6,220 nucleotides of DNA from Candidatus Omnitrophota bacterium (GCA_027065215.1 JAMOOT010000339.1:1-6220), one strand, 5' to 3'; positions 1 to 6,220 are shown, counted from the first letter of the stretch. Notes: generated from the letters alone by a model not told the origin. Program-made: numbers and translations.

Positions 1-71
1 TTCACATAACACCAAACCAAAACTGCTATAAAGAAAGATAAAATCAGCAATCCAATCCTATTTTTTTTCAT
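1..71 (-). CDS. cdaR: CdaR/YbbR family regulator of diadenylate cyclase, N-terminal fragment (cut by window edge)
   Basis: The reverse strand has an ATG at 69-71 that opens a frame running off the left edge, 23 full codons. The peptide starts MKKNRIGLL and continues as one hydrophobic stretch (about residues 6-23, ending AVLVWCYV). A short basic start, then one membrane helix ending in a W-x-Y-V type sequence, is how YbbR/CdaR proteins usually begin; the extracytoplasmic YbbR domains would lie outside the window. The start overlaps the last 14 nt of dacA, and a purine-rich AGGAAGAG lies 5 nt upstream. In Firmicutes CdaR binds CdaA in the membrane and modulates c-di-AMP synthesis, and its gene directly follows cdaA, as here. 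The call rests mainly on that position plus the membrane helix, because no YbbR domain is visible. A different small membrane protein is possible but less likely. Confidence 0.72.
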   Translation of the reverse strand, partial: MKKNRIGLLILSFFIAVLVWCYV

Positions 72-891
72 TTTTTCTCTTCCTACCAATCCTGAATATC
101 ATCCTTATCCAATCTATCCAACTCCCCTGAGGACCCATCATCCTATCCACGATAAACCTATACAGCTCATCAGGAGAGACACCTAATGTAAGTCGGCCAT
201 CCACTGCCCAAGAGATAGTTCCCAACTCTTCAGAGACAATAATACAGATGGCGTCTGTCTCTTCAGATATCCCAATACCTGCTCGATGTCTGGTTCCCCT
301 AACACTGGAATGGCGATCACTATCGGTTAGAGGGAAAAGGCATCCTGCAGCCATAATGCGATTCCCTTTTATTACCATACCACCGTCATGAAGAGGTGTT
401 CCGGGATAGAAAATCGTCTCAATAATCTCAGGCGAAACCAAGGCATCAACCCTTATTCCTGTATCGGCATATCCCCTAAGTCCAATACTACGTTCAATAG
501 CAATCAATGCCCCAATACGCTTCTCCGCCAAATATGAAACAGCGATAGTTATATCTCTTGCTAATCGTTCTATCTCCCTTCGGTCTATCATTAACTGACC
601 CAACAGAGGATTCTGCCCTAATCTGGCAAGACCTTGTCTTAATTCTGGTTGAAACAACACGATAAATGCCAAGATAGATATTGCAAATACCTTTCCAAGA
701 AGCCAAGTTAAGGTATTCAGTCCAACAGCACTCGAGACCAAGAAAAAGATTGCGAGGACTACAATGCCCCGAATAACATAAAATGCCCTCGTTCCCTCTA
801 AAAATAGCATTACTCGATAAAAGATGTACCAAAGGATGAGTATCTCTACCGCTGCCTTCCACCAAGTTATGCCAGTTATTTCCACAACCAT
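58..891 (-). CDS. dacA: Membrane-bound diadenylate cyclase (c-di-AMP synthase, CdaA/DacA type)
   Basis: Condenses two ATP into cyclic di-AMP, a second messenger for potassium/osmolyte balance and cell-wall homeostasis. The 277-residue protein has the CdaA layout. Three predicted membrane helices lie at about residues 13-31, 38-56 and 61-81, followed by a linker and a cytoplasmic DAC domain at about 105-250. Key motifs are visible: TGIRVDALVS at 144-153, YPGTPLHDGG at 162-171 and GTRHRAGIGISEETDA at 199-214. The RHR motif (201-203) is intact, while the usual DGA motif reads DGG (169-171). The length is typical of CdaA (about 270-280), and the basic tail ends RKRKNEKK. The start is the ATG 16 nt inside the end of argF, with AAAAGG 10 nt upstream. 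The following cdaR overlaps by 14 nt. The three-helix N-terminus points to CdaA rather than the soluble DisA. Family assignment is firm; activity with the DGG variant is inferred. Confidence 0.96.
   Translation of the reverse strand: MVVEITGITWWKAAVEILILWYIFYRVMLFLEGTRAFYVIRGIVVLAIFFLVSSAVGLNTLTWLLGKVFAISILAFIVLFQPELRQGLARLGQNPLLGQLMIDRREIERLARDITIAVSYLAEKRIGALIAIERSIGLRGYADTGIRVDALVSPEIIETIFYPGTPLHDGGMVIKGNRIMAAGCLFPLTDSDRHSSVRGTRHRAGIGISEETDAICIIVSEELGTISWAVDGRLTLGVSPDELYRFIVDRMMGPQGSWIDWIRMIFRIGRKRKNEKK
77..84 (-). promoter_or_regulatory. Ribosome binding site of cdaR, inside the dacA 3' end
   Basis: AGGAAGAG on the reverse strand, followed by five A residues and the cdaR ATG. It is an imperfect Shine-Dalgarno match within the last codons of dacA, so ribosomes finishing dacA would already be at the site. 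It supports the ATG at 69-71 as a real start. Confidence 0.5.
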
Positions 892-1793
892 TCTAATATT
901 GCCTTTTGCACGTGCAATCGGTTTTCAGCCTGATCAAAGACAATAGACCTTGCCCCATCCAAGACACTATCGGTAACCTCTTCCCCACGGTGCGCAGGCA
1001 GACAATGCATAACCCAAGGGTTCCCTATCTTCTCAAGCAAAGACTCGTTTACTTGAAAGCCCTTAAAATCTCTCAGTTTCACATCACGTTGTTTTTCCTG
1101 GCCCATGCTAACCCATACATCGGTATAAACAACATCTACTTTCCCTATCTCTTCAACAGAAGAGATCAAGTGAATTGATGTGCGGGAAAAATTTTTTATA
1201 GCAAGTTCTTCTGCCTCAGCAAGGATTATCGGAGAAGGCCGATAATCCTTCGGAGTGAGAACCACCAAAGAAAAACCAAACTGGGCCGAAGCAAACAACA
1301 ATGAATGCAGAACATTGTTACCATCCCCAATAAATAAAACCCTTATATCTTCCAAAACAGGGAAACGTTCCCAAACCGTAAACACATCAGATAATGCCTG
1401 ACAAGGATGAAGTAAGTCAGTAAGTGCATTTACTACTGGAACTGAACTGCAATCCGCAAACTCTAAGAGCCTATCATGGGAAAAGGTCCTAATAATCACC
1501 CCATGGACATAACGGCTTAATGTGCGAGAGACATCCTTAACTGCCTCACGCTTTCCCAATCCCACCTCATTGGCACCGAGAAAAATCACATCGCCACCCA
1601 ACTCCTTTATCCCCACCTCAAATGAGACTCGAGTACGAGTCGATGGTTTTTCAAATAACATAGCCAAGATCTTACCTGTAAGAGAACTCAACCTCTCTCC
1701 CCTACGACGGGCAGATTTCAACTCCTTGGCCCGATTCAAAATAGACCAAAGAGTAGTGCGAGAAAAGTCCTTAAGGCTGAGAAAATGCCTCAT
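876..1793 (-). CDS. argF: Ornithine carbamoyltransferase (arginine biosynthesis)
   Basis: Catalyses carbamoyl phosphate + L-ornithine to L-citrulline + phosphate in the cytoplasm, the step of arginine synthesis before argininosuccinate synthase. The 305-residue length is typical. The N-terminal carbamoyl-phosphate domain carries EKPSTRTRVSFEVG (48-61, with the phosphate-binding STRTR loop at 51-55), SRYVHGVIIRT (93-103) and HPCQALSD (129-136). The C-terminal ornithine domain carries VDVVYTDVWVSMGQE (219-233, the SMG ornithine loop) and HCLPAHRGEE (263-272, with the reactive HCLP cysteine). The SMG loop and HCLP favour ornithine over aspartate or acetyl/succinylornithine as the substrate. The start ATG lies 23 nt inside argD with GAGGTG just upstream, and MRHFLSLKD is a normal OTC N-terminus. 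The gene follows argD directly, which supports a biosynthetic rather than catabolic (ArcB) role. Confidence 0.96.
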   Translation of the reverse strand: MRHFLSLKDFSRTTLWSILNRAKELKSARRRGERLSSLTGKILAMLFEKPSTRTRVSFEVGIKELGGDVIFLGANEVGLGKREAVKDVSRTLSRYVHGVIIRTFSHDRLLEFADCSSVPVVNALTDLLHPCQALSDVFTVWERFPVLEDIRVLFIGDGNNVLHSLLFASAQFGFSLVVLTPKDYRPSPIILAEAEELAIKNFSRTSIHLISSVEEIGKVDVVYTDVWVSMGQEKQRDVKLRDFKGFQVNESLLEKIGNPWVMHCLPAHRGEEVTDSVLDGARSIVFDQAENRLHVQKAILEWLWK

Positions 1794-2970
1794 CCAACAC
1801 CTCTTCTAAGATAGACAACCCTTTTTCCAAATACTTTTCCTCGACATTGATCGCCGGCATTATCCTCAATACCCGCTGATGGGTACAGTTTACCAAAACA
1901 CCCCGATCCATAGCCCTTTCAACAATCTCTTTGCATGGTAGAGATAACTCCACTCCCCACATAAATCCCATACCTCTAACATCTATAACTCTCTCAGGCC
2001 ACCTGTCCTTCCAAGAATTTAATCGTTTTCCCAATTCCTCTCCTAACCTCTTCACCCGAGTAATCAATCGATGCTTTTGTATTGCCTTAAAAACAGCAAC
2101 ACCAGCCCGACATACAAGAGGCCCACCTCCAAAGGTAGAGGCATGCATGCCCGGTTTGAAGGCATCTGCCACCTCTTTTTTAGCCACTGTCGCCCCGATT
2201 GGCACTCCGCCACCAAGCCCTTTAGCCAATGTAATAATATCAGGGATTATACCGTAGTTTTGAAAACAAAACCACGCGCCTGTTCGTCCCATCCCAGTCT
2301 GAACTTCATCTACTATAAGCAACACTCCCTTTTGATCACATAGGGCCCGCAATTTCTTTACATAATCCTTATCTGCAACGTTTATTCCTCCCTCACCCTG
2401 AATAAGTTCCAATATCACTGCCGCTGTTTTATCAGAGATAACCTCCTCTACCGCAGAGATATCATTGAACTTCACACGCTTAACACCGGGTAAGAGTGGA
2501 TCAAATCCCTTCTGATACACATCCTGCCCAGTCAAAGTAAGAGAACCCAATGTCCTTCCATGAAAGGAATTCTCCATTGTGATAATCTCATATCGCCCCT
2601 TTTCTTTTCCCCATGCCCGAGCCAACTTCAACGCACCCTCAACCGACTCGGCTCCAGAATTACAGAAAAACACCTTGGCAGGAAACCCCATTCGATAGAC
2701 AATCTCTTTGGCAAGCCTTGCCTGAGGAATATGATAAAAGTTATTGGACAAGTGAATAAGTTTGCCGACCTGATGTCGAACCGCATTCATTACTTCAGAT
2801 GGGCAATGTCCTAAAACAGAAACCCCCCATCCAGGGAAGAGGTCAATATACTCCTTATGATGAATATCCCATAATCGAGACCCTTTACCCTTTACAAATA
2901 CTACCCGAGAACGGGTATAGGTATTCATTATAGAATCATTGTAAATCTGATAGACCTCGTTTTCCCGCAT
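1771..2970 (-). CDS. argD: Acetylornithine aminotransferase (PLP-dependent, class III)
   Basis: Transfers the amino group of glutamate to N-acetylglutamate 5-semialdehyde, giving N-acetylornithine; ArgD enzymes often also act as succinyldiaminopimelate aminotransferases in lysine synthesis. The 399 residues match the family (about 390-410). Visible features: IMNTYTRSRVVFVKGKG (14-30), LFPGWGVSVLGH (44-55), the PLP-phosphate-binding region NSGAES (104-109), FHGRT (136-140), VDEVQTGMGRTG (220-231, with PLP-ring aspartate D221), TLAKGLGGGVPIG (247-259, with the Schiff-base lysine K250) and HASTFGG (276-282). The usual GGNP after TFGG is GGGP here. The first ATG is kept as start because family members often carry a short segment before the MNTYxR motif, and GGGAG precedes it by 10 nt. 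Ornithine or GABA aminotransferase is the main alternative, but length, motifs and the argF neighbour favour ArgD. Confidence 0.93.
   Translation of the reverse strand: MRENEVYQIYNDSIMNTYTRSRVVFVKGKGSRLWDIHHKEYIDLFPGWGVSVLGHCPSEVMNAVRHQVGKLIHLSNNFYHIPQARLAKEIVYRMGFPAKVFFCNSGAESVEGALKLARAWGKEKGRYEIITMENSFHGRTLGSLTLTGQDVYQKGFDPLLPGVKRVKFNDISAVEEVISDKTAAVILELIQGEGGINVADKDYVKKLRALCDQKGVLLIVDEVQTGMGRTGAWFCFQNYGIIPDIITLAKGLGGGVPIGATVAKKEVADAFKPGMHASTFGGGPLVCRAGVAVFKAIQKHRLITRVKRLGEELGKRLNSWKDRWPERVIDVRGMGFMWGVELSLPCKEIVERAMDRGVLVNCTHQRVLRIMPAINVEEKYLEKGLSILEEVLDEAFSQP
1798..1803 (-). promoter_or_regulatory. Ribosome binding site of argF, inside argD codons
   Basis: GAGGTG on the reverse strand, 4 nt before the argF ATG. 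The same bases encode part of the EEV of the ArgD C-terminus (about residues 389-391). The good spacing supports the ATG at 1791-1793 and suggests translational coupling of argF to argD. Confidence 0.65.
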
Positions 2971-2980
2971 AGTTTACTGT

Positions 2981-2985
2981 CTCCC
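2981..2985 (-). promoter_or_regulatory. Probable ribosome binding site of argD
   Basis: GGGAG on the reverse strand, 10 nt before the argD ATG. The spacing is a little long but acceptable. It favours the ATG at 2968-2970 over the internal methionine at codon 15. Confidence 0.5.
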
Positions 2986-3008
2986 TATTATTATAAAATT
3001 AACATTAC

Positions 3009-3036
3009 ATTTTACCCCGCCCTTTAAAATTATCCA
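3009..3036 (-). promoter_or_regulatory. Possible sigma-70-type promoter for argD-argF-dacA-cdaR
   Basis: In the only intergenic gap, the reverse strand reads TGGATA (3031-3036; 4/6 match to TTGACA), a 16-bp spacer, then TAAAAT (3009-3014; 5/6 match to TATAAT). Transcription would start near 3002 and give a leader of about 32 nt that contains the argD ribosome binding site. AT-rich spacers often contain such matches, so this is a weak prediction. A perfect TATAAT also occurs at 2990-2995, but it has no -35 partner and would start the RNA inside the ribosome binding site. Confidence 0.28.
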
Positions 3037-3048
3037 GCATTTAAATGC
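3037..3048. promoter_or_regulatory. 12-bp perfect palindrome; possible arginine-repressor-like operator
   Basis: GCATTTAAATGC reads the same on both strands and begins one base after the topA stop codon. On the reverse strand the 14-base core TGCATTTAAATGCT (3036-3049) agrees with the ARG-box core TGAATwwwwATTCA at 11 of 14 positions, four of them only requiring A or T. It sits immediately upstream of the candidate -35 and about 65 bp before argD, where an ArgR/AhrC operator would make sense. It has no loop and no following T-run, so it is not a terminator. A chance palindrome in AT-rich DNA remains quite possible. Confidence 0.27.
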
Positions 3049-3049
3049 A

Positions 3050-5053
3050 CTATTTCTTCTTTTCTTCTTCCTTCGGCAAGGATTGAGTGGTATACCTGCA
3101 CTCAGGATAATTTGAACAACCGTAAAAGACCCTGCCTCTCATCTTGCCCTTCTGCGCCCTGCGAGGAACCAGATCTCCCCCACAAAGAGGACACTTTACT
3201 CCCACAGGCAGAGGCTTAGTATTCTTGCACTGGGGATAATTGGAACAACTAAGGAACTTTCCGTTCCTGCCCCACCTTATCACCATTGGAGCACCACACT
3301 TTTCACAGACCTGCTCACTCTCCTCCACCACCTTTTCCATATTCTTACTGGCATAAGAAACTCTTTCAACAAAACTGGGATAAAATTGTTCCAAAAGGGC
3401 CTTGCCATCTTCCTTCCCTTCCTCTACTCCATCCAATCCATCCTCCATCTTGGCAGTAAACTCATAATCCATAACCTCAGGGAAGAACTGGACCAACAGT
3501 TCAACCACCTTCTCACCCAATTCAGTAGGGGCCAATGCACCTTTTTGTCTTGTTACATAGCCCCGCTGGATAATGGTCTGGATGGTCGGGGCATAGGTAC
3601 TCGGACGGCCAATTCCCCTTTCCTCTAATTCCCTGACCAAAGAAGCATCAGTATAACGGGCAGGTGGCTTGGTAAAGTGCTGACTCTTTTCTATCTCTTT
3701 TAAAGTAAGCGCATCTCCCTTATGTAAACTAATCTTCTCGCCTTGTTCCTTTGTCTCATCCTCTTGATACACCTTCAAATATCCAGGAAATACCAACTGA
3801 CTATTCGATCTACGGAACTCAAACCTACTTCCTCTGTCTTTTACCGAAACAACCTGTTGCTCATATTCCGCTGGCAACATCTGTGAGGCCACAAACCGCT
3901 CCCAGATAAGTTTGTAAAGCAAATACTGATCCTTTGCTAATTGACCCTTTACTGATTCAGGAGTGCGATACACTGAAGTTGGCCTTATGGCCTCATGAGC
4001 CTCTTGAGCCCCTTTTTTTGATTTATACTTGTTAGGCTTCTCTGGTAAAAAATCTGCACCGATCTTATCCCTTATAAAATCTCTAACTTCAGCCAAGGCC
4101 TCCTTAGAGATATTCACAGAATCGGTTCGCATATATGTGATAAGGCCAATATTTTCCGACTGTCCCAATTGTACACCCTCGTATAACTGCTGAGCGATCT
4201 GCATCGTCTTGGCTGAAGAGAACTTGAGTTTGTTAAAGGCACTCTGCTGAAGAGAAGATGTAGTAAATGGAGGCGAGGGATTTTTTTTCTTTTTCTTGAT
4301 CTCAACTGAGGACACCTCCCAACTACCTACTGAAAGGATATCGTTTTCAACCTGACTTGCTTCCTCTTTTGAAGTTATCTCCACCTTTTTGCCATCTATT
4401 CGGTGAAGTTTAAACTCATCATAGGTCAGCCCATCTTTATCGGAAAAAACCGCTGATATCTCCCAGTATTCCTTGGGCACAAAACTACGAATCTCTCTCT
4501 CTCGTTCAACAATCATCCTCAAGGCAACAGATTGAACCCGACCTGCAGAAAGCCCCTTGGCCACCTTCCGCCAGAGGATAGGAGAAATATAATAACCCAC
4601 TATCCTGTCCAGTATTCGCCTTGTCTTTTGGGCATGAACCAGATTTTCATCAAATTCCCTTGGATTCTTAAAGGCATTTTTTATTGCCATCGGAGTTATT
4701 TCATGGAACTCTACCCGCTTAAATTGCTCTTCCCTTAACCCCTTTTTCTTAAGATACTCTTTCAATAAATATCCAATTGCTTCTCCCTCCCTATCTGGGT
4801 CAGTAGCCACAAATATCTCTTGACTCTTTTTGGCCTCTCCTTCGATCTCTTGAATGATCTTTTTCTTTTTGGGCATTACGATGTAATACGGCTCAAATCC
4901 CCGCTTTATACTAACTCCTAAACGATTTTCCGGCAGGTCAATAATATGACCCATCGTAGGGAGAATCGTATAATCTCCTTTGAGTATTTGAGATATAGTG
5001 CGTGCCTTCGTTGGCGACTCTACCAATACTAAGGACTTAGACTTATTCCCCAT
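3050..5053 (-). CDS. topA: DNA topoisomerase I (type IA, omega protein)
   Basis: Relaxes negatively supercoiled DNA by transient single-strand cleavage through a 5'-phosphotyrosine link. The 667-residue protein starts with a Toprim domain: LVLVESPTKA (8-17, acidic E12) and ATDPDREGEA (83-92, metal-binding D85, D87, E89). The type IA core follows, with GLSAGRVQSVAL (167-178), NPSPPFTTSSLQQ (258-270), active-site LITYMRTDS (304-312, catalytic Y307 at 4133-4135), EAHEAIRPT (351-359) and ERGIGRPSTYA (478-488). The C-terminus holds two C4 zinc ribbons: C583/C586/C603/C609 and C621/C624/C646/C652 (about 3098-3307), then a lysine/glutamate-rich tail. The length is close to Bacillus-type TopA (about 690) and shorter than E. 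coli (865), which has a longer C-terminal region. Lack of a helicase domain rules out reverse gyrase. The start overlaps gltX by 11 nt and has a good ribosome binding site. Confidence 0.98.
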   Translation of the reverse strand: MGNKSKSLVLVESPTKARTISQILKGDYTILPTMGHIIDLPENRLGVSIKRGFEPYYIVMPKKKKIIQEIEGEAKKSQEIFVATDPDREGEAIGYLLKEYLKKKGLREEQFKRVEFHEITPMAIKNAFKNPREFDENLVHAQKTRRILDRIVGYYISPILWRKVAKGLSAGRVQSVALRMIVEREREIRSFVPKEYWEISAVFSDKDGLTYDEFKLHRIDGKKVEITSKEEASQVENDILSVGSWEVSSVEIKKKKKNPSPPFTTSSLQQSAFNKLKFSSAKTMQIAQQLYEGVQLGQSENIGLITYMRTDSVNISKEALAEVRDFIRDKIGADFLPEKPNKYKSKKGAQEAHEAIRPTSVYRTPESVKGQLAKDQYLLYKLIWERFVASQMLPAEYEQQVVSVKDRGSRFEFRRSNSQLVFPGYLKVYQEDETKEQGEKISLHKGDALTLKEIEKSQHFTKPPARYTDASLVRELEERGIGRPSTYAPTIQTIIQRGYVTRQKGALAPTELGEKVVELLVQFFPEVMDYEFTAKMEDGLDGVEEGKEDGKALLEQFYPSFVERVSYASKNMEKVVEESEQVCEKCGAPMVIRWGRNGKFLSCSNYPQCKNTKPLPVGVKCPLCGGDLVPRRAQKGKMRGRVFYGCSNYPECRYTTQSLPKEEEKKK

Positions 5054-6220
5054 CCTGCCACCTCTTAACCTGACGCAAAAGGCGATCTATTACCTTCTCT
5101 TTTCCTAAAGCCCATAAAAGTTCAAACAAACCAGGTCCTATTCGCTTTCCACTAACAGCGACTCGCACTGGATGAATAAGTTCCTTAGCCTTTATCCCTA
5201 ACTCTGAAACTAATCCTCTAAACCTCCTCTCTATCTCTTCAACCTCCCAATGGTCAATCTGTTTCATTACTTCAACCAATCTAAGAAACCATTCGCTCTT
5301 ATCTTTTGAAAGATACATCTGAACTGCTTCAGGATCAAACTGATAATCATCTACCCAAAAATAATCTGCCCATTCAACAAAATCTATTAGAGTAGAGGCC
5401 CTACCCTTAAATATCTTTACCACCTTCAAGACATAATCCTTGTCAACCTGTATGCCCCTTTCCTCTAAAAACGGTAAAATACGCTCATACAACTGCTCTT
5501 CTGAACTCGATTTTATGTACTCTGAATTCATCCACCGCAATTTATCCATATTAAACACGGCTCCAGTCTTGTTAATATCGGAGATATCAAATAATGTTAC
5601 CGCCTCCTCTAAGGAAAATATCTCCCGATTATCACCCGGAGACCATCCTAATAGCATCAAAAAATTCACTATTGCCTCTGGAAGGTAACCCATCTTGCGA
5701 TACTCAGTTACTGCAGTTGCTCCACTCCGTTTAGACATCCTTCGACCATCCTTGTCCAGTATAAGCGGCAAATGTGCAAACTGGGGGACACTAAAACCTA
5801 AGGCCTGATAAATAAGAATCTGCTTAGGGGTGTTAGAGATGTGATCCTCGCCTCGCAATATGTGAGTAATACCCATCAAGGCGTCATCCACAACACAGGC
5901 AAAATTATAGGCCGGCAGGCCATCTGACTTTATCAAAACGATATCTCCAAACTGACGAGAATCTATCTTTACTGTCCCCCTAATCAAATCATTAAACTGA
6001 ACCTCTACTTCAGGTATAGCAAATATTATAGCCTCACCTTTATCTTCTTGTTCTTCCGTATCTGCCTGCCTTCTATCCAAACGAGAGGCAATCCCTTTAT
6101 TCCGCCTTTCCTTTGCCCGATAGGCCTTTCCTTCAGATAATAATCTTTCCGCAAACTCATAGTAAAGATCCTTTCGATGAGATTGATAATATGGGCCTTC
6201 ATTCCAATCCAGACCAAGCC
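5043..6220 (-). CDS. gltX: Glutamyl-tRNA synthetase, 5' end beyond window
   Basis: Charges tRNA-Glu (and tRNA-Gln in organisms using the transamidation route) with glutamate. The frame is open to the right edge, first full codon at 6216-6218, giving 391 visible residues starting LGLDWNEGPYYQ. By alignment in memory with E. coli GluRS, about 63 residues are missing, including the HIGH motif. Visible features: FNDLIRG (visible residues 75-81), YNFACVVDD, the conserved LRGEDHISNTPKQ (121-133), the KMSKS-type signature RRMSKRSGA (159-167, bases 5718-5746) and a helical anticodon-binding domain ending IHPVRVAVSGKRIGPGLFELLWALG. The segment that carries the zinc-binding CxC and further Cys in E. 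coli (here around visible residues 33-51, bases 6066-6122) is about 10 residues shorter and has no cysteine. No stop interrupts the frame, so a zinc-free form is more likely than a broken gene. Whether it also glutamylates tRNA-Gln cannot be judged. Confidence 0.96.
   Translation of the reverse strand, partial: LGLDWNEGPYYQSHRKDLYYEFAERLLSEGKAYRAKERRNKGIASRLDRRQADTEEQEDKGEAIIFAIPEVEVQFNDLIRGTVKIDSRQFGDIVLIKSDGLPAYNFACVVDDALMGITHILRGEDHISNTPKQILIYQALGFSVPQFAHLPLILDKDGRRMSKRSGATAVTEYRKMGYLPEAIVNFLMLLGWSPGDNREIFSLEEAVTLFDISDINKTGAVFNMDKLRWMNSEYIKSSSEEQLYERILPFLEERGIQVDKDYVLKVVKIFKGRASTLIDFVEWADYFWVDDYQFDPEAVQMYLSKDKSEWFLRLVEVMKQIDHWEVEEIERRFRGLVSELGIKAKELIHPVRVAVSGKRIGPGLFELLWALGKEKVIDRLLRQVKRWQDGE
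5058..5065 (-). promoter_or_regulatory. Ribosome binding site of topA, inside the gltX 3' end
   Basis: AGAGGTGG on the reverse strand, 4 nt before the topA ATG at 5051-5053. It is the strongest Shine-Dalgarno match in the window and fixes the start, which gives the expected KSKSLVLVESPTKA N-terminus. It lies within the last codons of gltX. Confidence 0.7.

Larger units (their letters stand above)
2971..3049. other. Only intergenic gap: topA-argD spacer
   Basis: A 79-bp AT-rich spacer, the sole break in an otherwise overlapping gene string. It holds the 12-bp palindrome, the weak promoter candidate and the argD ribosome binding site. It has no GC-rich stem followed by T-run on either strand, so topA has no evident intrinsic terminator and read-through from gltX-topA into argD is possible. 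Confidence 0.7.

Noticed and set aside
494..865. 123-codon alternative frame inside dacA
   Set aside because: Same strand as dacA but a different frame, with no recognisable domain or start signal, while the dacA frame carries clear DAC and membrane features.
1522..1809. Plus-strand open frames antisense to argF and argD (also 906-1178 and 1931-2343)
   Set aside because: They lie opposite well-conserved enzymes, show no recognisable domain or ribosome binding site, and are explained by codon usage of the real genes.
2990..2995. Perfect TATAAT on the minus strand upstream of argD
   Set aside because: No TTGACA-like -35 occurs 16-18 bp upstream, and the start point would fall inside the argD ribosome binding site. 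The upstream TGGATA/TAAAAT pair fits better.
3037..3048. Palindrome after topA as an intrinsic terminator
   Set aside because: It is AT-rich, has no loop, and lacks a following T-run on the transcribed strand, so it would not form a stable terminator hairpin.
4281..4288. A8 run inside topA as a possible programmed frameshift site
   Set aside because: Slippage here would only truncate TopA before its active-site tyrosine. The run encodes the lysine-rich stretch before the conserved NPSPPFTTSSLQQ, so codon choice for Lys explains it.
6078..6080. TTG codon as a possible gltX start
   Set aside because: The same frame is open to the right edge and encodes conserved GluRS sequence (LGLDWNEGPYYQ and onward), so this is an internal leucine codon.
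6026..6217. Open 63-codon minus-strand frame at the right edge
   Set aside because: It overlaps gltX in another frame, and its peptide matches no family I recognise; it is a shadow of the gltX coding sequence.

Overview
All genes in this window lie on the minus strand, so transcription runs from high to low coordinates. In that order they are gltX (glutamyl-tRNA synthetase, 5' end beyond the right edge), topA (DNA topoisomerase I), argD (acetylornithine aminotransferase), argF (ornithine carbamoyltransferase), dacA/cdaA (membrane diadenylate cyclase) and cdaR (YbbR family; only the first 23 codons fit before the left edge). Coding density is very high: four of the five junctions are short overlaps (11, 23, 16 and 14 nt). 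The only gap between genes is 79 nt, between topA and argD. No stretch of 300 bases lacks a gene, and I see no RNA gene, mobile element, CRISPR array or phage gene.

The organism is a bacterium with moderately AT-rich DNA. It has bacterial-type GluRS and topoisomerase I, Shine-Dalgarno sites before most starts, and a c-di-AMP synthase, which enterobacteria lack. The order gltX-topA-argD-argF-dacA-cdaR does not match any model genome I know. An uncultured lineage is plausible, but the sequence does not let me name a phylum.

The window falls into two blocks. The first, gltX-topA, is housekeeping: charging tRNA with glutamate and relaxing negative supercoils. The second, argD-argF-dacA-cdaR, starts after the 79-nt gap. 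That gap holds a 12-bp perfect palindrome resembling an arginine-repressor box, a possible promoter and a ribosome binding site. This block joins two steps of arginine synthesis to the c-di-AMP synthase and its membrane regulator. The overlaps make translational coupling likely, so an arginine-responsive promoter here could also set the level of the c-di-AMP enzyme. That link is inference. In Firmicutes cdaA-cdaR is normally followed by glmM, which may lie beyond the left edge.

I do not see a new type of system. The points most worth a second look are the arginine/c-di-AMP linkage, the partial cdaR at the edge, an A8 tract at the dacA/cdaR junction where losing one base would fuse the two frames, a GluRS that has lost its zinc-site cysteines through a short deletion, and the possible operator upstream of argD.
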